A program made the translations under genes and the position numbers. Shown here piece after piece: positions 36,635 to 47,655 of a DNA stretch of 64,000 nucleotides (the stretch's first letter is position 1; each line of letters starts with the position of its first letter). Origin of the DNA: Carallia brachiata. Lineage: Eukaryota > Streptophyta > Magnoliopsida > Malpighiales > Rhizophoraceae. Below the pieces are notes generated by a model, which saw only the letters and a program-made list of their open reading frames with translations, did not search any database and was not told the origin of the DNA. The stretch lies in assembly GCA_021464245.1 (NCBI GenBank), contig JADCRB010000026.1, positions 3,882,187-3,946,186 on the forward strand. Reading direction: 5' to 3'.

Positions 36635-37852
36635 TTACCTTCCGTTGAACCTTTCCGGTGACAACAGCGCCTCGGGATCCCCACACCTTAACCGGCTCGA
36701 CGAGAAGACCGCCGCCGAAGGTCTCAGAAACCTTGGACTCGTCATCGCCTTGCTCCGCCCCGACGATCCACCACCAAATCTCTCCGATAGCGGGACGAAC
36801 CCTCCCCTCCGTCTGAAAAAGGGCGATTTCATTCCTCTGTGGTGTCTAAAGGAGAAAACCCTCGGCTTGGGCAATGATCCGAACGGCGACGGCCGCTTGC
36901 TCCAGAAGCTACCTTTCCGGTACCGCCACGGAGAAACAGTTGCCGTCTCCGACACCAATATCCTCTCCGACGCTACGCTCCGCTCGAAGCCGAACGAGTA
37001 TGATCTTTTGAGCCGCAAATCACTGCCCCCAGGGTTGAACCTTTCCTCAGAGTTACTGTAATTATAATTGAAAGTGCTAATGTTCCGCTGCGGAGAAGAT
37101 TCTTCAGCACACGATATGATCTCGGCCACAGTAGTCGCCCTTGTAGCGCGCGGCGGGGTTTGAATTGCCGGTTCGAAGGTGATGCCGAGCAGAATCGAAT
37201 CCTCGAGGCTCGGCCGGATTCTCGCAGCCATCACGGGACTAAGTGGGGACTCCGGCAGGAATATTCCGGCGCGGCAGAGAGGGCAGTTTGCGTGAGACCT
37301 CAGCCAAATATCGATGCAATCCACGTGGAATGCGTGAGAACAAACGGGGAGCGTACGGACGCAGTCGTTATCTTCGAACTCGAGTAAACAAACGGCGCAT
37401 TGCCTGCCGTTACTGCTCTTCTTATGAAAGCTATTGCTTTTGGCGGTGTAGACGGAGAGAGGGATGGTCTTGATAACGGACTCGTCGAGGCCGCGAGGAG
37501 AGTAAACGTGGAAGCCTTCAGGAGAGTCAAAGAGAGGCGGGGGAGAATCAAGGCTGTCACCGTTTGATGACGGGACGAGGTATCTTTGGCGGCGCCACCT
37601 TTGCCAGCGACGGAGGAAGCGGAGGAAGGTGCGGGAAATACGGCGGTAGCATGTAATTACCAAAATCGCGGTGGCTATCACCACCAGCATGGCTATCAAC
37701 GGCGGGCTGAAGTCAACCGGAAGTTTGGATTTCGTCGGAGGTGATATTTGGCTGGGAGTGTTCATAGTGATTGGGGCCCGAACGGATTGGCTGTGTTGAT
37801 GGTTTTGTTCCGGCGAGGGAGCTGGGCCTATAACCGCTGCCGCCGTGATCAT
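36635..37852 (-). CDS. RING-H2 finger E3 ubiquitin ligase, ATL65-like
   Basis: Single-exon ATL-type membrane ubiquitin ligase of 405 residues. One membrane segment at about 51-69 (LIAMLVVIATAILVITCYR) is followed by a basic patch (RRWQRWRRQR). The GLD box is at 121 (GLDESVIKTIP). The RING-H2 is complete: C152, C155, C171, H173, H176, C179, C190, C193, with WLRSHANCPLC. The C-terminal half has the run KRSYSFGFER, ATVSPWRYR and FRHHRGMKSPFFRRR, and ends RLRCGDPEALLSPERF, which resembles ATL65 more than other ATLs I recall. Absence of introns is normal for this family. GC content is higher than the flanks. Plus-strand frames over this gene are antisense shadows. Confidence 0.9.
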   Translation of the reverse strand: MITAAAVIGPAPSPEQNHQHSQSVRAPITMNTPSQISPPTKSKLPVDFSPPLIAMLVVIATAILVITCYRRISRTFLRFLRRWQRWRRQRYLVPSSNGDSLDSPPPLFDSPEGFHVYSPRGLDESVIKTIPLSVYTAKSNSFHKKSSNGRQCAVCLLEFEDNDCVRTLPVCSHAFHVDCIDIWLRSHANCPLCRAGIFLPESPLSPVMAARIRPSLEDSILLGITFEPAIQTPPRATRATTVAEIISCAEESSPQRNISTFNYNYSNSEERFNPGGSDLRLKRSYSFGFERSVASERILVSETATVSPWRYRKGSFWSKRPSPFGSLPKPRVFSFRHHRGMKSPFFRRRGGFVPLSERFGGGSSGRSKAMTSPRFLRPSAAVFSSSRLRCGDPEALLSPERFNGR

Positions 37853-37859
37853 CTTTCAT

Positions 37860-39740
37860 CAACCGCTGCGGTGCTGATACTAGGAGTGGCGGTGGAGACG
37901 GCGGTTGCGTCTCCCACTTGCTGAATGAATTGAACCGGCTGCTAATGGTGGAGCGCGGTTTTGGTGAGGTTTCAGTGCAAGTGTTGACCGTGACACTGAA
38001 ATATCGACGGGGGAAGGTGGTGAATCGTCAACATTGATGAATTTTAGGCGCGTAGACTTTTTTATCTGGTGAGGGCGATGTCAATGGTCTACAAAACTGT
38101 AGCCATTGATATTCTTCCACGTCAGTGGTCGAATATCGGGGTATATTGACGCGGGATGCTATCAATGGGCTCACGGTGATCTCTAAGTGCTTTGGGCTCT
38201 GCATGTGTTTAGATTTGCAATAAAGCAAGTCCGTTTGTGCCGAATTGTGGTGTGGACCTTTTAATTTGGTGGTCCATTGTTACACTTAAACAAGGAATAT
38301 TTTCCGATGCTTGAATGGAAAATTGGACTAATGACCAGGTATTAGTACATATGATAGAGATTTATTATTATTTAATTAAAAATTTTTAATTTAAATTTTA
38401 AAAATGTAGTTATATTAAATATTTATTAAGAGACTTTTGTTCTCCTTTAAAATTCTGGATCGATTTAAATTAATTAATCTAATAAACTGGATATTAAAAA
38501 AAAAAAAAAAACAAAAACTTGAAGCGGTGCTTTCGCCATAATAATAAGTCCAAGTTGGTGGGGTTATTTTTTGACCCTTTGCCTTTGCCCCCTACTTAAA
38601 TAAGCAATTCAATGCCAAATAAGGAACAAATTATCCACGCCAATTAATTACTGAAAAAAGTTTTATGATTTTTTTATACCTTATTAATATGTCTGGAAGG
38701 ACTTGCGTCGTGACTTTCTGCCTTCTGAGCACCGAGCAGATATGTGTTGCTTTTATTATATAATAATAAGGCCTCAAGCTCCAATGGGACAACACCGGAG
38801 AAAGCGAGCCTATTTTAATGCTATAGATATGGCAATCAATTAGACGGTCTTTCTCAGTCAAAAAAAATAATAAAATTAGACGGTCTTCCGGGTGACATCT
38901 GCAAGTTGGGTGTGCTTGAAAATATGTTCGTGATGATAAGCTGTATGTAGTGAGTTTGGTGTCAATAGTCAAAAGACACACAGTGGCTGAATGCGCAAGA
39001 TTTTTTTTTTTTAAATAAGAAGTAATTCATAAATTATATAATATAATTTTTTTTTATTTTGATAAATCTCACACATTTTTTTATTAAAATTAAAATTGGT
39101 GATATTTAAAATAAAAGTCTAAATTTTAATTAATGAAATATTTTTTAGAACCCTAGATGATTTAATCTACTAGTTCCCTTATAGGTCTGGTAGAACAATA
39201 CTTATTATTTTGTGTTAATAGTTGGGTGCTTGATATATATATATATATTAGTGTAATACTTATAAGATATTCAGTTAATTTGTGAATCAAATTATAAAAT
39301 ACTCAATGATTTTTGAAGGAAAAAAAACTCAATAATTGATGGGCTAGTGTTATTTTAATAAATAGATAAATACTCACGGGGAAATTCAAATTACGAGAAG
39401 AAAGACACGAATGAAAAGACCCCAATCGAAATAAGGAAAATATTAAGTGGTAATTTAGTAGACCGGGCAGCATTTTTATTGAAAAGTTGCATCGCATTCC
39501 TTTTTTGAGTGATTTAATTGGATAATCAGAGAGTCTTTTACTATGTTCGTTTTGTTTTTGCGTTGCGTTTCGTTGGATTGAATTCACGACCACAGAATTA
39601 AGCAAGTTGACCGGATAGAATATGCTGGATACCATTTTCACTCACTTTTGCCTTGGGTTTTTTTATTCGATGTTGTCCGCGTTTGGCGCAATGGTCTTTA
39701 AAAATTTAAAAAGCAGAGAAATGAAAAAGGGAAAAAATAA
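37860..39740. other. Intergenic, no gene recognised
   Basis: Promoter side of the ATL65-like gene to about 38230, then AT-rich DNA with A-runs and an (AT)n tract near 39234-39249. Confidence 0.5.
39732..39737 (-). terminator. Pol III terminator of tRNA-Ile
   Basis: T6 on the minus strand about 15 bases after the tRNA 3' end, the usual RNA polymerase III stop. Confidence 0.7.
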
Positions 39741-39752
39741 AATCCTCATGAA

Positions 39753-39826
39753 TGGCCCATGCAGGTCTCGAACCTGCGACCTTCGCGTTATTAGCACGAC
39801 GCTCTAACCAACTGAGCTAATAGGCC
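39753..39826 (-). tRNA. tRNA-Ile (anticodon AAU)
   Basis: A 74-nt gene without an encoded CCA or intron. On the minus strand it starts GGCCTATTAGCTCAGTTGG (A box) and has an anticodon stem TCGTG/CGCGA around loop CTAATAA with anticodon AAT. The T arm has GGTTCGAGACC. It matches the standard plant tRNA-Ile(AAU) except position 5 is T rather than C, leaving a G-U pair (T5-G68) in the acceptor stem. A pairing check of all four stems succeeds. Confidence 0.96.
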
Positions 39827-39849
39827 AGTTGAAATAAATTAATAATAGA

Positions 39850-41090
39850 GAATATTTATTAATATTTAAAAATTACAGATTCCCGAGAATAGTAATGTGT
39901 GGTCTTGATTGAAGCGAAAGTAAAATCGAGAGACTGTCAGAGTCGGTTGAACAAATTAACCTTCTCATAGTGACATGTGAAATTAACATCTGAATTAGTG
40001 GCTAATTGATCGGTTTCTATTGGACAAACTCATGTGGTTAACCACCACAATTTGCACGTTGGTCCTTATGTATGGCTGACTTATGGGCAAGTTTATGATT
40101 CTGTCATGAAAATCATAGAACTTGGAATTCCTAATTTATTAGATGATGCTAGGGAAATCGTTGGGATATTCCTGGCTCCAACTGCCTCAATGGAAAACCG
40201 CAATGCAGGCATACATAATTGTTGTTTATAACTTATCTTTGATCAGTAATCTGATAGTTTTGTTTGATTCTTCTCAGGCTTGTAACATCCAGGCTGTAAC
40301 TTATACACCGCTATGAGACATCTGGGTAGTTGGTATGCTGAATTTATTCTTATTGGATCTGGTCCCGTTTGCTTATAACTTCACTTTGTACTAGAACGCC
40401 ACAGTGGATTCTCATTACAACCCACTTGGTTTTACCAATGACTAGGTGCTAATGCGGCCGAGTTCATCATAAATTTTGTTGACTTCCAATAGAACTTGTC
40501 CAAGAGAACATCTAGTATACGCTAGGCCAGCCAGCCAGCCAGAAAATTCACTGCAGGGTTCCGCAGGATTTAGCTGAGTTGCTTAAATCTTGCCATTTGC
40601 CGTGTACTAAGAAAATTGTGTGTCTCTATCCAAGTTTCTTTTTGTTTAAATTGGCAATTTGTGCACTTCAATATCTCAATCTCTGTTCAATGTAAAAAAA
40701 TGAAAAAGTGAGACGGTGCCCTGATATTCCCGTCAGGGAGTATAGTGCCATGTCTTCCTAGTAGTATTACAATTCCAATGATTACAACAAGCACAGAAAC
40801 CAAAGCCAGCATAGGTAAAATCTCAATCTCTCTAGTGATTGGCAAGAGTTGCCACCACAGTGCGTGTTCAAAGCCCATCAGGGGCCTTTCTCAATAATAT
40901 GAACGCTTCAAGTAAAACGACAAGCGGATGATTTATGCCAAGAAAACACTTCAATCTCAGTGCAGCAACGCCATACACAAAGAAACTGCCGGTCTCAATG
41001 AAATGACGATACAAAGAAAGATTCAACAAAAAACGGGGAGAGAGGGGAAGAAGAACAGGTTTACACAGCACATACATCTCTCGAGGCGGT
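39850..41090. other. Intergenic and 3' region of COR413-PM
   Basis: No gene recognised between the tRNA and COR413-PM. The part from about 40690 to 41093 may be COR413-PM 3' UTR or an alternative last exon; a small frame there encodes hydrophobic residues but matches nothing I know. Confidence 0.4.
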
Positions 41091-41093
41091 ATC

Positions 41094-42332
41094 TTAGAGG
41101 AAATAAACTACCAATGCCCAGACAGGATAAATGAACAGAAGGACAATCCCAATAGTGTTTGATAAGCCGTGTGCTTTTGTGAAGGAGTTTCTGAAACCGC
41201 CAGAGGCCCTAATGTGCTCTTGCAGCAAATAACAGGCAATAACAAGACATATCGCCACGCCTACCCAGCTACTCCTTATGGTGTCTGCAAACAAACTGGG
41301 TGCCACCACTACAAGAAGAATCAAAGCACCTGGCAATTCCAGCCAATCTGCAACAACACATAAATAATCGTAAAGATGGCAAGGCAAAGGACTTGGATAG
41401 AAAAATTATGTTTTTACTTTTTAAGTCATTGTGAATTTCCAATTTAAATCGTGCCTGGGAAACGTCTAGGGAAGAAAAGACGCAATATAACAGCAATGAA
41501 AGCAATCCATTTTCCAACCTCTCCCCTGCATAAGAAGAACAAGTCAGTAAAAAAACAGCGGCCTGGAGGGAAAGGTAATAGGATCAACGCTACTGCCAAA
41601 ACGGAACACTTGGGCACGCAATACGCGACGGACACACAATGATCTAATCTGAAAAGATGAATGTACTTGCCAAAATATGAATGTACTTGCCTGAAAAAGC
41701 TGAACAGAACTGGAGGAAGACTGAAAAAGATATATGGAATTAACAATGCTGTAAGAATATTCGTTTTCCAATTCGTCCGATCCAAGATCAACAAATACCT
41801 GCAGCAATGTACAGGACGGAGTGGGATTTAGTCATACAAGTCAGACTAGTTTGAGATCACAGTGATAGCGACCAGGATGAAATGGATCAGTACAGGTTAA
41901 TTATAAAGTCTGACTCTGAACCGGTGAATTAATGAAAAAATACCCAAAATACCAACTTCCGAAGTATGATTAACTAAGTTTAATATAATAATTGCAAAAC
42001 ACGGAACCTGTGGCATGACAAATTTAGTAACCTGAGTTTGGTCCTCATTAGTATTTTTCACCAATATTTTAGAGGTAAAGAAAATAACAATCATCAATAG
42101 AATCATAAGCAAAGACTGAAAATTATGAAAGAGGGAGAGAGAGGTGGGATGCTTACACTGCAGAAATGGAAGCGACCCATCCAAGAAAAGCAGTCCCAAA
42201 GCCTAACCCACCAAGCCTGATGGCATGATTGGCTAATTTCTTGGCAGCAACACTCAAGTCTCTCAAGTCAGAAGAAATTAAGTCCATCGCTTCTTGATCT
42301 CTCCTCATCGCCAAGTACGCTTTCTTTCCCAT
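41094..42332 (-). CDS. Cold-regulated 413 plasma membrane protein (COR413-PM)
   Basis: Multi-span membrane protein of the cold and ABA-responsive COR413 family; the molecular function is unknown. Four exons on the minus strand: 42332-42157, 41798-41691, 41525-41455, 41347-41094. They join to 202 codons, the usual length. Landmarks: start MGKKAYLAM, the soluble N-terminal LISSDLRDLSVAAKKLANHA, then LLILDRTNWKTNILTALLIPY, GEVGKWIAFIAVILRLFFPR, DWLELPGALILL and the signature LLQEHIRASGGFRNSF. About five hydrophobic spans. Intron 1 is GT-AG. Introns 2 (CAG then GCAAGTAC) and 3 (CCCAG then GCACGA) have GC where GT is expected, and protein alignment leaves no alternative in-phase GT. The donor region of intron 2 is a 20-bp tandem duplication. 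Confidence 0.93.
41652..41691 (-). repeat. 20-bp tandem duplication at the COR413-PM intron 2 donor
   Basis: Two adjacent 20-bp units on the minus strand: GGCAAGTACATTCATATTTT (41691-41672) and GGCAAGTACATTCATCTTTT (41671-41652), one difference. The first contains the GC donor; the second repeats the donor-like sequence within the intron. Confidence 0.9.
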
Positions 42333-43339
42333 TCCTTTCCAATTGATTCAATCCTCAATTTCGCACGACGCCTCCTGATCTCGGCTCACTTCCCACAAAG
42401 ATTTCAAAAACAGGTCAAGAAAAGCTCAGGGCTCGAGCTGTTTCGGACACAGAAGCGAACTTACTAGTTGGCTGACGTTGAGACCGAAGGGAGGATGGAT
42501 TTGAGGGTTGGCTGTCGGTTTCTGATTGCGTCAGCGACGCCGTTGGATTTTCTGACAATGGATGCCACGTGTATGGCAATTACTTTTCGGCTGTTTGAAA
42601 CTTTGAATATAGTTGGAGCTAGGTCTTATGCAGCTTAAGTTTTGCCGTGTCTGATTTAAGATTGTGATACAACATCCTTCCTCTTCCTTAAAAAAAAAAA
42701 AAAAAAAAAAATCCTCTTCTAATTAACTAAAAATTTTAAAACACTATTATTTTTGTCATAAAAAGTTTCAAATATTAATTATTACTTGTAATGGAATTTT
42801 CATATTTTTATTTTTCAAAAAATTAAATAAACGTAAAATATAACAATGATATGGAATATCAACTTGGAATCTTTCGAGGGAATAATCCATTATTTAAGAT
42901 CAATAATTTATATATTTAAATTAGAAAAATTGTGAGACAAACGTGAGTTGTTCATCTTACGTAAACTAGAGTCAAAATCTAACAAATATTCTAATGGGCA
43001 AAAAACGTTTTTTTGGTTATTTTATCTTTTATCTATAGTAAAAATGATAACTTGTTAATGAAATGATAACTCGTTATTAGTAAGAGTATACGTGAGTGAG
43101 AGAATTAAAATTCGAATTTTAATTCTTTTTATGAATGGTATATCTATCATTCCAATTAAAGTAGATTCTCATAATATGTAAATTTTTTTTAATTAAGGAA
43201 CAAGGTTTATGATTTTCTATTAAAGCGAAAAGGGATTACCTTTTTTTCATCATTTAAGAAATATATTAAACTATAAACTACGTGATAGAATATTTCTTCT
43301 CTTCCTTGTTAATCTCTCGTCATCCTTTCTTAAGATTTG

Positions 43340-43349
43340 TTGCCTGGAC

Positions 43350-43380
<31 letters not shown>

Positions 43381-43410
43381 TGGTTTACATTATTATTATT
43401 ATTATTACTA
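43340..43410. repeat. (ATT)n microsatellite
   Basis: Two runs of ATT repeats at about 43350-43379 and 43388-43406, separated by a short interruption. Confidence 0.9.
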
Positions 43411-43589
43411 ACTTTATGACTCCTTGGATTTTTTTTTTTTTTTGGATTATTTATTTAAAGTTCCCCAAGAGAGGTTACTTTGTTCAACAAAGAGGCCATT
43501 TTGTACTAGACGGCCTCATTCAAGTGGACCAAGATTTGGTAGGCGGCTTGACTGCTATTGGATTGGTATTTTGATTAAGGCGTTTGAGT

Positions 43590-43624
43590 TGGGCTTGTCT
43601 TCCAGTATGGGCCTTAAACCCTAG
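43590..43624 (+). promoter_or_regulatory. Site II motifs and telo-box upstream of the L14 gene
   Basis: TGGGCT (43590-43595), TGGGCC (43608-43613) and AAACCCTA (43616-43623) lie about 255-285 bp before the L14 start. Site II elements plus a telo-box are the known combination in promoters of plant ribosomal-protein and mitochondrial-biogenesis genes, which suits the gene that follows. Confidence 0.65.
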
Positions 43625-43876
43625 AAGAATGGTTGTCCCGATCCAGTTTATGGACCGAAATTACCAATACTAAACCGGATTTAGCTCGTTCTCTAATGGC
43701 GACGGCCGACCCGTCTGTCGTATCAGTAGGGCATTCCGATTTCTAACGCAGGTCAGGGCAGCTTGAATTGAAATGAAGAGATGGACAGCTGATTGCATTC
43801 TTTCGTCGTCTTTCTTCTTTCCTGTCTGTCTTTAATCAACTCGAGGTTTAGCGGAAAAAATTAGGGGGCACACGGG

Positions 43877-46034
43877 ATGGCTATGACTTGGGCATCAAGA
43901 TGCTCTCGTGGTACGTGATTTCTTTTCTTTTATCAGCAACTGGGTGTTTTTTTTTTTTTTGTTGCTGTATTTGTAAAGAGTTATTGTTGCTGTTTTATGT
44001 AATCATTTTTTATTATAGAAATTGAGTTGGCTTTTGCCAGAGCTTCCCAAATCTCGTTGGGTCCGGGATTACTAGACTTTCACTGAACTAAACCCTACCT
44101 GGGGTGGGGGTAATTAATTGGGATTTTCATAAAAATGAACATTAAAAAAAAAAAAAATGAAATGATCATTTGAGTAAGCTTAATTTTCCTGAGGAGAATC
44201 TGCACAGTTGCTAAACGTGTAAACTTCTGATTTAGCAAAACCCCCGATTGCCTGTTGCGCGCGAAGTATTTTAAGTTTGAAACTTGTTGTTTCTGGTGTT
44301 TCTATTAATTGTTGGGAGAAAAGGTTAATGGACTGAGAGCAGATGGACTGAGTATGGATCGAGTTAAGTGATGTGCACATCAATTTTAATCTTAATTGTA
44401 AGTTTTATTAGTTTTTATGTGTTTTTTTTTTTTAAAAAAAAACTTATGAAGTGTTAAATTGCTAAGGTTGATGTTCAACAAGCTTATGAAGAATATCCTA
44501 ACTGTTTTAGTATCATCAAAATTGTGCTGATTTTTAAGTTTACAAGGCTTAATATTTCTCAGTTGTTGTCTTGTTGACATATTTGAGTGTAGAAAGGTTG
44601 ATTTTTTTAAATGCAAATTTTGCTGTATGTGGTCTTATAATACCTATTGACTAATGATGGCAGCATTAACTATGATCTTACTGAGTCCACATTGTTCGCT
44701 GGTTGCTTATCGATAAATTGCAAAATATATTGTGTTTGATGATATTTGTGTTCGTCTAGATATATGTCACTTGGTCTATCTGTTTTTTTTCTTTTGTTAA
44801 GACTTCTTTTTTTTTTTTTTTTTGTTTTCTATTCGTGCTGTGATTAAGACTTAACAAAAACTACATTTCATCCCATCACATTCCTATATTCCTTTGTGCA
44901 AGTAGTAACTTATGTCTTGTTTAATAATTTTTGATTTCTCTTGACTCATTGGTATTGTATTTACTTGTTCGAAAAATTGACCAGTGAGCCGTTCGCTGTT
45001 TGGGGGACTTGTTAACAATTTCTCTGGTTCGTTGAGCACATCCAATGAGAAGGTTAACAATTTCTCTGGTTTGTTGTGTGCATCCAATGAGAGGGCAAGC
45101 AGAAATTTTCCCACTCAGGTCAGTGGATCTTTTATATCCAGTTGCTTATGACTGTGATTCTTGAGGTTTACAATTGCCTGGGAAATCATTTTCCATTTCT
45201 TGGGCTGTTTCAACATCTCCTATAGGCATTTTATGTCCAAAGAAAAGGGAACAAGAACATGAAGAGAATTTGTGGGTATTAATTTTTTTTATTTTACATT
45301 TTGTTTTTTGTATCTTGCAAGGATCTGCATAGGTTAGAGGATATATCCTGAGAAGTGGTATTTGATGGGTTCAGTTGGAGGGGGCGGGGGCCGGGTAAAG
45401 TATTTTAATTCCCGAATGATTAAGAAGTATACTTTTCCTTGGGAAACAATGCTGTTTCTCTGGATGGAAGAGATGCTCTATTATGCCTGTTTTCCTCTAA
45501 AGATGGAGGAGCAAAGGCTTCCTCCTTGTTGTGGAACCACTCGGATAATAGTCAGCAATTTAACCTAGCTCTCAAATTGGTTTATTAAGTAATTTATTCT
45601 CTCTTCTTTGCACTTCTTTTCCTGGCCTTATATTTTGTGCGTTTAATTTACAATTGCAGCAACAAAGGACATTTATTCAGATGAGGACCGTGCTCAAAGT
45701 TGCAGACAACTCTGGTGCAAAAAAAGTTATGTGCATTCAAGCTCTGAGGGGAAGGAAAGGGGCGAGATTGGGGGATACCATAATTGCATCCGTAAAAGAA
45801 GCAGCCCCTAGTGGAAAAGTGAAAAAAGGAAAGGTTGTGTATGCTGTGGTTGTACGAGCTGCAATGCAGCGAGGTCGCTGTGATGGAAGTGAGATAAAGT
45901 TTGATGACAATGCTGTGGTACTAGTTGACAAGCAGGGTCAGCCAATTGGGACCAGAGTCTTTGGACCAGTCCCTCATGAGCTGAGGAAGAAGAATCATGT
46001 CAAGATCCTTTCCTTGGCAAAGCATATTGCCTGA
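43877..46034 (+). CDS. Mitochondrial large-subunit ribosomal protein L14 (HLP/HUELLENLOS type)
   Basis: Nuclear-encoded uL14 for the mitochondrial ribosome. Three exons: 43877-43910, 44985-45118, 45660-46034 (GT-AG, in phase), 180 codons. The first two exons encode a basic, Ser/Asn-rich presequence ([11 protein letters not shown]...), as expected for mitochondrial targeting. Exon 3 carries the L14 domain from [20 protein letters not shown] through [17 protein letters not shown] and [12 protein letters not shown] to [18 protein letters not shown] before the L14 core is characteristic of HLP and HUELLENLOS proteins. Exon 2 has an in-frame 42-bp tandem duplication. A further small exon in 45120-45650 cannot be excluded but is not needed. 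Site II and telo-box motifs lie upstream. Confidence 0.93.
45011..45094 (+). repeat. 42-bp tandem duplication in the L14 presequence
   Basis: Unit 1 is 45011-45052, unit 2 is 45053-45094. Both start GTTAACAATTTCTCTGGTT and end CATCCAATGAGA(A/G)G. They encode [14 protein letters not shown] and [14 protein letters not shown], in frame. Only a few base differences, so fairly recent. Confidence 0.93.
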
Positions 46035-46318
46035 GTATGGAATCCTTGCTATAAAAAAAAAATTACTCGGGGGTTCTAGGTACTTCATCTTGTTGGGGGT
46101 AAAATTTCTGAAGAGGAAAAATTCTCCCTTTCTTTTGTAGGGTTTTGAATTTGATTGCATTGAGTGCTCATTGTTGGTCTTTACTGATATATCAGGCAGG
46201 AGATAATTTACAATATGACTTGTTCTTTTGATCTGGGGCAAATTCGGAATAGATGCGGAATGTAATATCAGTTTCGATTCAGCTGTTAGTTAAAAGATTG
46301 ACATATCTTTGTGGCTCT

Positions 46319-46328
<10 letters not shown>

Positions 46329-46349
<21 letters not shown>
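46329..46349. repeat. G21 homopolymer after a T-run
   Basis: About nine or ten T followed by 21 G, then a short (GT)n. Possible G-quadruplex; length may be an assembly artefact. Confidence 0.9.
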
Positions 46350-46499
46350 TGTGTGTGGTGTCAATTAGAGGGCCTAAGCCCCAACTAAGCAAATACAGAT
46401 CTTGGCATACTGACTCCACGGATGTCTTCCAACAGAATGGAAACCGCCCCAGGTGGTAGAGCCTGCAACACTTGTAGTGAGCCCCCTGATTTAGAGCTA

Positions 46500-46960
46500 G
46501 AGAAGCCGAATTTATGCAGCAGTTCATAACATCCATTTGTCAGGTTTGCATGCGGATGAGAGCTCTTCACTCGTTTCTGTCTGGCTTCCAACGCCAGCCT
46601 TGGAGTCTGCTTTCAGAACAATACGGTGGTAACCTGATTCCGAGGCTCATGCCAAGCTGTCGAACAACCCTCAGAGCTCGCCTACGAAGGCTGAACAAAT
46701 ACTCACGCACCATAAATCCCTTTACCCAACGGCCCTTATGATTCCTCAGAATTCCCCCCGCAGCAGCATGCCCTGGAGCCCCTCCGGCAGTCCCATCTAA
46801 TTTACCTTCATCCACCCTACCTTGGAACATTCCCAACCCACCAGTGCTTGACTGCGCAAAAGCTTAGCTGGCACCTTCCCCAGCTCCTCATCTTGGGGGC
46901 TTTTTGGACTGCATAGCCTCCTTCCGGGTACAAGAAAACCTCATCCCACTATCCATGGGA
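46500..46960 (-). mobile_element. Decayed LINE-type RNase H domain
   Basis: On the minus strand, 46836-46700 encodes KLDGTAGGAPGHAAAGGIL followed by RNHKGRWVKGF. This is the first motif of plant retroelement RNase H (usually DGA..GNPG..GAGGVLRD..G.W..GF). In another frame 46700-46590 encodes GELxGLFDSLAxASESG and then YHRIVLKADSKAGVG, the next motif, where two TGA stops replace expected Trp codons. Frameshift and stops show it is dead. Such domains sit at the end of plant LINE open reading frame 2. No ends or A-tail located. Confidence 0.65.
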
Positions 46961-47655
46961 TCTATCCTTTCGCCTGCCTTCATTGTTCAAAGAGTGAATG
47001 ATCTGTCAAAGTAGACTAAACGCATAAGAGAAAGGGTACGACGGCTCTCGGACTTTTGGGTGCATTTATTTTGTAATGTTCATATATTTTCTGTTCGTTA
47101 CTTAATCTTTGCATATTGGTGCAGACTAAGGTTGAAAACAAAATTACGCTACTTATATCATTGGATAGTAATGAATATATTAGTTATTATTGTTATTATT
47201 CAATATTGATGATAATTCTGCACGATTTTCGATTTTTTTCTACTTGATGGCGTTGGTTGTAAACAACACGAGGAGTAGCCTTTCCATTATAAATAACTTT
47301 ACAATTCTTCCCAGTATAAGAATTCGAAATTTAAAAAAAAAAAATTTAATTCTTAATTATTATATAATATATCTACGAAAAACACGATTTTCCATTTTCA
47401 AATTACACAGGAAATTGAACATTTTACCGATGGATTCTCTATTGATATGTTTGATTGTTGAGGAACATTGTCTGTGACTCGTGTACTTTTTTTTTTTTGT
47501 TGGATAAAAAGTGGGAGAACCCCGTCCATAATTTTGTTATTGGGAAGTCGGGGGCATAACAAACTGAGTGTGGTAATCTTGTAAACTTTTGTTTTTTTTG
47601 GAGAATAATATATATATTTTTTGTCGAATATGTCATGATATTCGGAAACTGTATT

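Noticed and set aside
36609..37061. 150-codon plus-strand frame
   Set aside because: Antisense shadow of the intronless, GC-richer ATL65-like gene.
40687..40878. 63-codon hydrophobic minus-strand frame after COR413-PM
   Set aside because: Not part of the COR413 family sequence, which ends normally at 41094; no domain recognised.
45362..45568. 68-codon frame between L14 exons 2 and 3
   Set aside because: No similarity to L14 presequences; the flanking exons join in phase without it.
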